DNA from: Thermodesulfovibrio thiophilus DSM 17215
GTDB lineage: Bacteria > Nitrospirota > Thermodesulfovibrionia > Thermodesulfovibrionales > Thermodesulfovibrionaceae
Assembly: GCF_000423865.1 (NCBI RefSeq)
Contig: NZ_AUIU01000013.1
Coordinates: 1 to 64,000 of the forward strand
Direction of reading: 5' to 3'
Length of the DNA: 64,000 nucleotides
Of this stretch, positions 57,720 through 64,000 are shown in pieces. Position 1 is the first letter of the stretch; each line of letters starts with the position of its first letter. The notes under the pieces are model-generated. The model worked only from the letters and a program-made list of their open reading frames with translations, did no database searches and had not been told where the DNA came from. Position numbers and translations under genes: made by a program.

Positions 57720-57725
57720 TATAAT
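57720..57725 (+). promoter_or_regulatory. -10 TATAAT, miaA, leaderless type
   Basis: A perfect TATAAT ends 7 nt before the miaA ATG at 57733, with no ribosome binding site and no room for a longer leader. Confidence 0.55.
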
Positions 57726-57732
57726 ATAAATT

Positions 57733-58695
57733 ATGGAAAAAGTTATCATTATTCTTGGACCTACCGGAGTTGGTAAAACTGAAGTTTCAATAAATCTTGC
57801 AAGGCTTCTGAGAACCGAGATAATAAGTTCTGACTCAATGCAGATTTACAGATATATGGATATCGGTACAGCAAAACCTTCTCGGGAACAGAGATGCGAA
57901 GTTGTTCACCACATGATAGACATCGTGAATCCGTGGGAGTACTATAGTACAGGTCAGTATATTGAACAGGCCAGTAAAATAATAGAAAAAATTTTTAAAA
58001 AAAATAAAATTCCTTTAGTTGTGGGAGGAACAGGGCTTTATCTACGTGCAATGACAGAGGGAATTTTTGAAGGACCTGATGCTGACTGGAGCTTAAGAAA
58101 AAAACTTGTAGATGAAGAGAAAAAAAAACCGGGAACACTTTATGAACTCTTAAAGGAATTTGACCCTGCTTCTGCAGAAAAAATTAATCAGGCTGATTTA
58201 AGAAGAATAATCAGATCACTTGAGGTGTTTTTTAAAGAAAAAAAGACAATAACAGAGTTTAAGAAGAATTTTACCAGATCCCTTCCATATGAGTTTATAA
58301 AAATCGGACTTACCAGAGATCGTAAAGAACTTTACAGAATGATTGAAGACAGAGTTGACAGGATGATTGATTCAGGATTGATTGAAGAAGTAAGAAATGT
58401 TTTAAATTTGATAAAACAAAATGCAACCACAGATCTACCTCTTCCGGCATTACAGGCAATAGGATATAAAGAAATTGGAGGATATCTTGCGGATTTCTAC
58501 TCTCTTGATGAAGCGATAAGATTGATAAAGAAGCGAACAAAGACCTATGCAAAAAGGCAGTTTACATGGTTTAGAAAAGAAAAAGACATAGTATGGTTTG
58601 ATGTTACGGAAAGCTATGATGCTTGGATGATTGCTCAAAAAATTTGCACTTGCATACGTGATATCCAGTCTGTCGAAATAATAGAAAATCATTGA
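57733..58695 (+). CDS. miaA: tRNA dimethylallyltransferase
   Basis: The 320-residue protein has the P-loop IILGPTGVGKTEVSINLARL, SSDSMQIYRYMDIGTAKPS, HHMIDIVNPWEYYSTGQY, and VGGTGLYLRAMTEG. It adds the dimethylallyl group to A37 of UNN-reading tRNAs. Length is normal. Its ATG is 24 bp from the divergent motA-2 start. pilA lies 138 bp downstream. Confidence 0.96.
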   Translation: MEKVIIILGPTGVGKTEVSINLARLLRTEIISSDSMQIYRYMDIGTAKPSREQRCEVVHHMIDIVNPWEYYSTGQYIEQASKIIEKIFKKNKIPLVVGGTGLYLRAMTEGIFEGPDADWSLRKKLVDEEKKKPGTLYELLKEFDPASAEKINQADLRRIIRSLEVFFKEKKTITEFKKNFTRSLPYEFIKIGLTRDRKELYRMIEDRVDRMIDSGLIEEVRNVLNLIKQNATTDLPLPALQAIGYKEIGGYLADFYSLDEAIRLIKKRTKTYAKRQFTWFRKEKDIVWFDVTESYDAWMIAQKICTCIRDIQSVEIIENH

Positions 58696-58833
58696 ACTCT
58701 GAAGTTTCTATGGATAATTTTTGATGATTATGTTAATATTCACATAATTTTCACAAAAATTGGAGATTTTTAAATTATACTATATTTAAAAATCCGCATT
58801 GCAGATTAAAAAAATTTTTCAGGAGGTGATTTT

Positions 58834-59262
58834 ATGAAGATTTTAAGAGATCAAAAGGGTTTCACGCTTATTGAGCTATTGATTGTTATTGCTATCATTG
58901 CAATCCTGGCATCAATCGCAATTCCTCAGTACATGAAATATCAGAAGAAAGCTAAGGTGTCATCTTATGCTGAGCCACTTGCAAGGGCATGTATGATGGA
59001 TGCGGTTGCATACTGTGTTGAGAATCCAGGCTCAGCAACAGGCACTAACATTCCGGAGGCAAGCTTAAAAAACTGCTCAGTTAACCCTGTGACATTGCTT
59101 ACACCGGGAGGTAGTGTGGCATTGGATGGGCAGAATAAAATTAGTTGTGACTCCACAGGTTCAATTGTTTCAGGAGGCGTTACAGGTTCTTTGGTAGGTG
59201 TAGATGAATATTTTTCACTGTGTTGGGTTACTGAAAATGGTTTTAAATGTACGGTTAAATAG
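58834..59262 (+). CDS. pilA: Type IV pilin major subunit
   Basis: The 142-residue prepilin has a short leader cut after Gly9 (MKILRDQKG before FTLIELLIVIAIIAILASIA); Phe10 becomes the N-methylated N terminus and Glu14 is the conserved Glu5. The C-terminal domain is small and carries seven cysteines (CMMDAVAYC, NCS, SCDS, LCW, KC), so it may be stabilised by disulfides. AGGAGGTGAT lies 5 nt before the ATG, and a strong terminator follows, fitting a highly expressed single gene. The retraction ATPases are at 19-21 kb; assembly genes are not in the window. Confidence 0.93.
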   Translation: MKILRDQKGFTLIELLIVIAIIAILASIAIPQYMKYQKKAKVSSYAEPLARACMMDAVAYCVENPGSATGTNIPEASLKNCSVNPVTLLTPGGSVALDGQNKISCDSTGSIVSGGVTGSLVGVDEYFSLCWVTENGFKCTVK

Positions 59263-59271
59263 TTAACATAT

Positions 59272-59303
59272 AAAAAGGGCAGGTTTTTTGCCTGCCCTTT
59301 TTA
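59272..59303 (+). terminator. Strong intrinsic terminator after pilA
   Basis: AAAAGGGCAGG (59273-59283) pairs with CCTGCCCTTTT (59291-59301) across a T-rich loop, ending in a T-run: a classical rho-independent terminator. Confidence 0.9.
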
Positions 59304-59344
59304 TATGCTCTTGTAAAATCTGAGACTCATAAAATAGCTATTTA

Positions 59345-61228
59345 ATGATAAGCTCAAGCAAGAACATTTTGTTTATTGTCCTTTTCTTAATTATTTTTAT
59401 TTATATTTTCTCTCTTCCACCAGTTTTTTCAACAGGTGATGGAGGGGAGCTGATTACAGCCTCATATGGCCTGGGCACTCCACATCCTTCAGGTTATCCT
59501 CTTTATGTTCAGATGGGAAAGATTTTCAGTTTTTTGCCATTAGGTAACATCGGTATCAGAATTGAAATAGTTTCAGTTTTTTTCTCGATTCTTGCTCTTT
59601 TTATTGTTTATTTAATTATTTTTAGACTTTCAGGCAGTACAAGAGAGGGATACCTGGCCGGAGTTGCTTCAATTATTCTACTTGCATTTTCTTACTCCTT
59701 TTTTGGACAGAGCATTGTCGCAAAATTTTATACATTGAATGTTTTTTTTGTTCTGCTGTTGGTGTTCATTGGTGTTTATACTGTTTTAAATGGATACGAC
59801 AGGAGAATGCAGTTTCTTGCGAGTTTTGTTCTAGGGCTTACGCTTTCAGGTCATCATACTGGATTTATGATGATAGTGCCTTTGTTTATTCTAAGTCTTT
59901 TTTATTATAGAGAATTTTTAAAGAATTGCTTTTTGAGTATTATCTTCTTTTTTGCAGGCTTTTCTGTAAATCTTTACCTTTATATGAGAGGTATAAAAGA
60001 GAGTTTGTTCAGTATGATTTCAGTGAAAGACTGGAATTCTTTTGTCAATGTTTTTTTAAGAAAAAGCTATGGAGCAAGCTCATCCATTGAGACAACATCT
60101 TATGGTTTTGTGGATTTTAATGGCTATATGTATGCTTTTAAAAACTATTTTTATCTTATAGAAAAAAATTTTACTCTTTTTTCAATCCCTTTTTTTATTC
60201 TTGGACTCATCTGGCTTTTTAAAAAATCAAAAAAGCTTTTTGCATTTATTTTTGTATCATTTTTTGTTTACTCCATCTTTCTTGCAAAACTGACTTTTTC
60301 CACTCCGAAGCTTGATTCTCACATCCTGTATGTAGTGGGGCATCAGTATTTTATTCCTTCTTTTTCAATTTATTGTATTGTAGCTGGCTCAGGACTGTAT
60401 TTAATGTATACCATTTTTGAAAGATTAAATTTACAGCTACTTAAAAAAGTTGTGCCGGTTATTGTTCTTTTTTTCCCTCTATTGATGGGTATGCACAGAC
60501 TTACAGACCAGTATCAGAGATGGAACTATGTTCCTTATTCCTATACAAAGGAACTATTTTCATCTTTACCAGTAAGTCCTATATATATGACATTTGGGGA
60601 CAATCATGCCTTTCAGGCATGGTATATCAAGCTTGTTGGGAAATATAGAGAGGATATTTGTCATATAACTCTTGATAATTATAATACAATGGTATGGGCA
60701 CTTCAGGGCTGCAAACCCTATAAACTATACAGAGGGATTTTACCAGAGTTCTTCGGTGGAAATTTGAAGGATTTAACGGATAAAAAAAGATTTTATTCAA
60801 TAGTTGCACTTTCAGAAAAACATCCACTCTACAGAGTGGTTGACAGCCATCTATATTTTTATAACTTTATATATATTGCGAGGTCTTCGGATAAAAAGGA
60901 GTTTGCCGAATTTTTTAAAGAAAGAATTAAAAAAATAGAATCATTTCTCAATTATGAAGACTGTCTTACTCATGGAACAGATGAGCGATATACCAACATG
61001 CTCTGTGATTTTTCGGGACTTGCATATATTGCTGTTGCAAAAGCTCTTGAGCCTTTACATGGTGAGGAAACTTCATTTGATCAGACAATAACCTATGGAG
61101 ACTTTATGGCGCCTCTTAAGATCAACGTAAAGATCGGCAATGAAAATCAGAAATATATTGATAAATACAGAGCTATAAGAACTTACAATGCTTTAAACAG
61201 GTTTTATCTGCTTGAAGGAGACAGATGA
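59345..61228 (+). CDS. DUF2723 / GT117-type membrane glycosyltransferase
   Basis: The 627-residue protein has about 12 membrane helices and the DUF2723 motif STGDGGELITASYGLGTPHPSG (shown in parts: STGDGGELI and GTPHPSGYPLY), with conserved Asp/Glu in the first loop as in protein mannosyltransferase-like GT-C enzymes. It likely transfers a sugar from a lipid carrier to a surface or exported protein. pilA lies upstream and further glycosylation-type genes follow. The C-terminal soluble part (about 430-627) is unlike common domains. Confidence 0.8.
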   Translation: MISSSKNILFIVLFLIIFIYIFSLPPVFSTGDGGELITASYGLGTPHPSGYPLYVQMGKIFSFLPLGNIGIRIEIVSVFFSILALFIVYLIIFRLSGSTREGYLAGVASIILLAFSYSFFGQSIVAKFYTLNVFFVLLLVFIGVYTVLNGYDRRMQFLASFVLGLTLSGHHTGFMMIVPLFILSLFYYREFLKNCFLSIIFFFAGFSVNLYLYMRGIKESLFSMISVKDWNSFVNVFLRKSYGASSSIETTSYGFVDFNGYMYAFKNYFYLIEKNFTLFSIPFFILGLIWLFKKSKKLFAFIFVSFFVYSIFLAKLTFSTPKLDSHILYVVGHQYFIPSFSIYCIVAGSGLYLMYTIFERLNLQLLKKVVPVIVLFFPLLMGMHRLTDQYQRWNYVPYSYTKELFSSLPVSPIYMTFGDNHAFQAWYIKLVGKYREDICHITLDNYNTMVWALQGCKPYKLYRGILPEFFGGNLKDLTDKKRFYSIVALSEKHPLYRVVDSHLYFYNFIYIARSSDKKEFAEFFKERIKKIESFLNYEDCLTHGTDERYTNMLCDFSGLAYIAVAKALEPLHGEETSFDQTITYGDFMAPLKINVKIGNENQKYIDKYRAIRTYNALNRFYLLEGDR

Positions 61229-61830
61229 AAAAGATTATTATTCTTGTTTTATTGATAGTGTTTTTATTGAGCATGAGAGCATTACTCACTCAAAAAAGTT
61301 TTATCGAAAGAGCACAGAAAACAGATAACTCAATTCAGGCAATAAGATACTATGAAAGGGTTTTACTCTTTTATGTCCCTATGAGTCCCTATAATAAAAA
61401 CGCTGTAAATGGAATTCTTGAGAAGTGTGAATATGTTCAAGATTTAGAACAGAAACTGTACTGTTATGAGACTTTAAGAACATCTCTTTATCAGGTAAGA
61501 AGCTTTTTCATACCATATGAAGATGAGATAGAAAAACTGAATCCATTAATTGCCGAGCTCAGGGCAAAACAGATGATTCAATGGAAGTATAACAATTTTT
61601 CAGACAAGGACTATCAAAGGCTTTACAACTATCATATGGAAATACTCAAATATGATGGTTCTCCATCAGTATTCTGGTCTATTATAGTTATTTTTTCGCT
61701 TATTGGTTGGATTAGTTCGATTATTTTTTTAATTTTTAAAGGCTTTGTTAATAAAAAATATCTTTCTCTTGCTTTAACATCTTATTTAATTTTCTTCACT
61801 CTCTGGATTTTAGGACTCTACATGGCATGA
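61225..61830 (+). CDS. Unknown membrane protein coupled to the DUF2723 gene
   Basis: The 201-residue protein has one N-terminal membrane helix (signal-like, about 3-20), a helical soluble segment of about 120 residues (RAQKTDNSIQAIRYYERVLL reads like a TPR-like helix pair), and two C-terminal membrane helices. The start overlaps the DUF2723 stop by 4 nt. I do not recognise the family; a partner role to the glycosyltransferase is likely from context. Confidence 0.65.
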   Translation: MKKIIILVLLIVFLLSMRALLTQKSFIERAQKTDNSIQAIRYYERVLLFYVPMSPYNKNAVNGILEKCEYVQDLEQKLYCYETLRTSLYQVRSFFIPYEDEIEKLNPLIAELRAKQMIQWKYNNFSDKDYQRLYNYHMEILKYDGSPSVFWSIIVIFSLIGWISSIIFLIFKGFVNKKYLSLALTSYLIFFTLWILGLYMA

Positions 61831-61837
61831 GCAGTTT

Positions 61838-62872
61838 ATGAAAGTTGTTATTCTTCCTTTATATGGAATTGGCGATACCTTGATGACAACCCCGGCGATT
61901 AAGATTTTAAAGAATTCTATAAAATGCGAGATCACTAATATCTGCATGTTTCAGAGTAATTATGAAGTTTTAAAGGGTAATCCATTTATTGACGACCTGA
62001 TCTATTTCCCGTTTCTGAAAAAATCAAAATTGGAAGTAGTTAAATTTATCAACTCTTTGAGAGGGAGGTTTGAAGCTTCAATTAATTTTTATCCTTCAAA
62101 TCGCTGGCAGTATAATCTTATTGCCTGGTTTATCGGTTCTAAAAACCGTATGGGACACAGATACATTAAAATGGACTTAAGACAACTCAATTTTCTTAAA
62201 AACTACACAGTAAAAGAAGATGAAAATCTTCATAATGTTGAGGAAAATGTTAAACTTCTTAAGTTTTTTGGAGTTAACAGCATTGATATACCTCAAATGC
62301 TGTTCTATCATGATGACAGAGAAATTGAATCCGGAAGAGAATTTGTAAAAAAGTCATCTATGCGAGAGGTAAAACTCGGAGTTCATACCGGAACAAGCAG
62401 CTTTAAGAACCATAAAAATAGAAGATGGCCAAAGGAAAACTTTTCAGAACTTATAAACAGTTTTCCAGATATTGATTTTTTTGTTTTTGGTACAAAAGAG
62501 GAGGAAGAATCAAATCAATTTATACTCAATAATGCAAGATATAAAAATATAATTCTTATTCAGGATAGAGCATTGAGACAGGTGGCCTCAATAATCAAAC
62601 AGATGAATGCTTTTATATCAAATGATTCAGGACTGATGCATCTTGCAGCAGCAGTTGGAACTCCTGTGGTTGCAATATTTGGCCCGACAAATCCGGTATG
62701 GGTCAGGCCATGGGGAGTAAAACACAGAGTTGTGAGAGCCGGGCTTTCCTGTTCACCGTGTTTTTATTATTCACCTAAAGCTCTTGAATGTGTTGAGGGA
62801 TTAGATTTTAAATGTCTTGAAGATATAGATGTTTCAATGGTTAAATCTGCCATTGAAAGGTTAATTCTATAA
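61838..62872 (+). CDS. ADP-heptose:LPS heptosyltransferase-like (GT9) glycosyltransferase
   Basis: The 344-residue protein has the GT9 pattern: LPLYGIGDTLMTTPAIKILK at the N terminus, a central LGVHTGTSSFKNHKNRRWPK, ISNDSGLMHLAAAVGTPVVA (the donor-site DxGxxHLAAA motif) and IFGPTNPVWVRPWG. GT9 enzymes add heptose, or related sugars, to LPS core. It follows the unknown membrane protein with a 7-nt gap. Confidence 0.88.
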   Translation: MKVVILPLYGIGDTLMTTPAIKILKNSIKCEITNICMFQSNYEVLKGNPFIDDLIYFPFLKKSKLEVVKFINSLRGRFEASINFYPSNRWQYNLIAWFIGSKNRMGHRYIKMDLRQLNFLKNYTVKEDENLHNVEENVKLLKFFGVNSIDIPQMLFYHDDREIESGREFVKKSSMREVKLGVHTGTSSFKNHKNRRWPKENFSELINSFPDIDFFVFGTKEEEESNQFILNNARYKNIILIQDRALRQVASIIKQMNAFISNDSGLMHLAAAVGTPVVAIFGPTNPVWVRPWGVKHRVVRAGLSCSPCFYYSPKALECVEGLDFKCLEDIDVSMVKSAIERLIL

Positions 62873-62950
62873 CTACTGATTATTTTAATGTTGCCATATA
62901 CTGAAATTTTTCAATCGACAGGCTATGGCAGGATAAATTTTATTGTTAAA

Positions 62951-63096
62951 TGCTATAATTTACAAAAACTTATGATGGATTGAAGAAAGACTGAAGGACA
63001 GAATCCTTCAAAAGACCGAATAATTGGGACATCCTGTCTGTAAACAGGATATATTTATTAAAAAGCTTGAAAAATTCTATGTGTAAAATTGAGGTT
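62951..63096 (+). promoter_or_regulatory. Promoter and structured leader before the polyprenol-phosphate glycosyltransferase gene
   Basis: TGCTATAAT (62951-62959) is an extended -10 for a start near 62966, leaving a leader of about 130 nt. It contains two hairpins: GAAGGA/TCCTTC (62993-63009) and ATCCTGT/ACAGGAT (63031-63050). I do not recognise a riboswitch family. The hairpins could be attenuating, protein-binding or stability elements. This contrasts with the leaderless genes elsewhere in the window. Confidence 0.5.
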
Positions 63097-63804
63097 ATGA
63101 AGACAGTCATTATTATTCCAACATACAATGAAGTAGAAAACATTGACAGACTGCTTCCTTCAGTTTTCAACAATGATGTTGACATTTTATTCATAGATGA
63201 TGCATCAGAAGATGGGACATCTCAGAGAATAAAGCAATGGATGGACAGATCAGAAAGAATAAATCTCATCCACAGACCAATGAAACTCGGGCTTGGTACT
63301 GCCTATGTTACAGGATTTAAGTGGGCATTAAAAAGAGGTTATCAGTACATCTTTGAGATGGATGCTGACTTAAGTCATGATCCTTTAGAGATTCCGAATT
63401 TTATTAAAAAGGCTCAGGAAGGCTATGCTCTTGTTATTGGGTCAAGATATACTCGAGGAACAATAAGCGTTGTTGGATGGGATTTTCATAGACTTCTTCT
63501 TTCCAAGTTTGCAAATAAATATGCAGGTACTGTACTTGGGCTAAATTTTCTCACAGATATCACAAGTGGATATCGCTGTTATCACAGAAGTGTAATTGAA
63601 TCAATAGAGCTTGATAGAATCAGGTCAAATGGATATGCCTTTCAGATTGAGATGGTTTACAGAGCATATAAGAAGGGATTCAGAATTGGAGAGATTCCAA
63701 TAATTTTTTATGAACGCAACAGTGGTTCATCCAAGATGAATAGAAAAATTGTTAGAGAAGCAGCTTTAATGGTGTGGAAATTGAGATTTGGAAGATGGAA
63801 ATGA
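63097..63804 (+). CDS. Polyprenol-phosphate mannose synthase-like (DPM1) glycosyltransferase
   Basis: The 235-residue GT2 enzyme shows IIPTYNEVENIDRLLPSVF, IDDASEDGTSQ, the DxD-type FEMDADLSHDP, VIGSRYTRGT, and DITSGYRCYHR, typical of polyprenol monophosphomannose synthases. It has no C-terminal membrane anchor, so it is the soluble one-domain form. It would supply polyprenyl-phosphate-sugar donors for GT-C enzymes such as the DUF2723 protein at 59.3 kb. I start at ATG 63097, after GAGG; alternatives are at 63067 (TTG) and 63079 (ATG). Confidence 0.88.
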   Translation: MKTVIIIPTYNEVENIDRLLPSVFNNDVDILFIDDASEDGTSQRIKQWMDRSERINLIHRPMKLGLGTAYVTGFKWALKRGYQYIFEMDADLSHDPLEIPNFIKKAQEGYALVIGSRYTRGTISVVGWDFHRLLLSKFANKYAGTVLGLNFLTDITSGYRCYHRSVIESIELDRIRSNGYAFQIEMVYRAYKKGFRIGEIPIIFYERNSGSSKMNRKIVREAALMVWKLRFGRWK

Positions 63805-63835
63805 ACTCTTCTTGTAAAATTCATTAAAATAAAAG

Positions 63836-64000
63836 ATGAGCAGGCTTTTGATTGATGGATACAATCTTATAGGAATTCTTCATCGTGATTTGAAAAAAGC
63901 CAGGCAGGAGCTCATAGAAACACTGATAAACTATCGTAAGAAAAAAGGACATGATATTACTGTAGTTTTTGACGGATATAAAACAGGACCTGGCATGGAA
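63836..64000 (+). CDS. NYN-domain (YacP-like) protein, N-terminal part, runs off the window
   Basis: The frame from ATG 63836 stays open to the end of the window and encodes LLIDGYNLIGILHRDL and VVFDGYKTGPGME, the start and second strand of the NYN domain of YacP/Rae1-type ribosome-associated endoribonucleases. The conserved Asp residues of the PIN-like site are present so far as the sequence goes. Only 55 codons are visible. Confidence 0.8.
   Translation, partial: MSRLLIDGYNLIGILHRDLKKARQELIETLINYRKKKGHDITVVFDGYKTGPGME

Overview
This is a 64 kb AT-rich bacterial chromosomal segment. The gene set points to an anaerobic, diderm, motile and piliated respirer, probably a thermophilic Nitrospirota of the Thermodesulfovibrio type: a polysulfide/thiosulfate-reductase-like molybdoenzyme, a split b6-type cytochrome b with Rieske protein, a multiheme cytochrome c, hybrid cluster protein, indolepyruvate:ferredoxin oxidoreductase and BioW-type biotin synthesis. 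The genus is inferred from gene content and was not tested by a search. dnaA-dnaN-gyrB (33.4-38.1 kb) and a perfect parS palindrome (23.7 kb) place the window next to the replication origin.

Layout. 0-1.2 kb is an insertion-sequence scar: a partial IS256-family transposase, a 5'-truncated gene and an IS3 OrfA remnant. 1.2-8.7 kb is respiratory: a PsrABC/PhsABC-like complex on the minus strand, then Rieske + cytochrome b6 + subunit IV on the plus strand, converging on a membrane-anchored multiheme cytochrome. 8.8-9.2 kb is decayed transposase sequence. 9.3-18.6 kb holds aroD, pstS/phoU, an SspB-like protein, lgt, menG, a radical SAM protein, tgt, and hcp with a divergent Crp/Fnr regulator that share an FNR-like operator. 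18.6-23.5 kb carries two PilT ATPases with a pseudo-receiver, then gph, a CooC-type ATPase and mazG. 23.7-27.3 kb has paaK-iorB-iorA. 27.4-33 kb has a DUF202 protein, kdsB-pyrG, lnt and a frameshifted prfB. 33.4-41.8 kb is the replication core, serS, a FliK-like/FlhB-C pair and trpC. 41.9-47.5 kb is a compact trehalose/osmotic operon: a membrane sensor fused to OtsA, then OtsB, an MscS channel and a TreT-like glycosyltransferase. 47.7-54.1 kb has trpB2, a CigR/RcnB-like secreted protein, an NSS transporter, bioB-bioW and a lipid kinase. 54.1-57.7 kb has two MotAB stator pairs around a PilZ protein. 57.7-64 kb has miaA, a type IV pilin, surface-glycan enzymes and a partial NYN-domain gene.

Two observations stand out. 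First, many genes that begin transcription units lack a Shine-Dalgarno sequence; instead a (usually extended) -10 element, TGnTAWAMT, ends 5-7 nt before the ATG, which predicts leaderless mRNAs. Eight genes fit the full motif (multiheme cytochrome, aroD, menG, tgt, hcpR-like, pilT, gph, otsA). Exported or probably abundant products (pstS, hcp, pilA, the two small secreted proteins) instead have strong Shine-Dalgarno sequences. Second, trehalose-6-phosphate synthase is fused to a two-TM extracytoplasmic sensor with a HAMP segment and sits in an operon with a mechanosensitive channel, suggesting direct control of osmolyte synthesis by a membrane signal.

No tRNA, rRNA or CRISPR array was recognised by eye.
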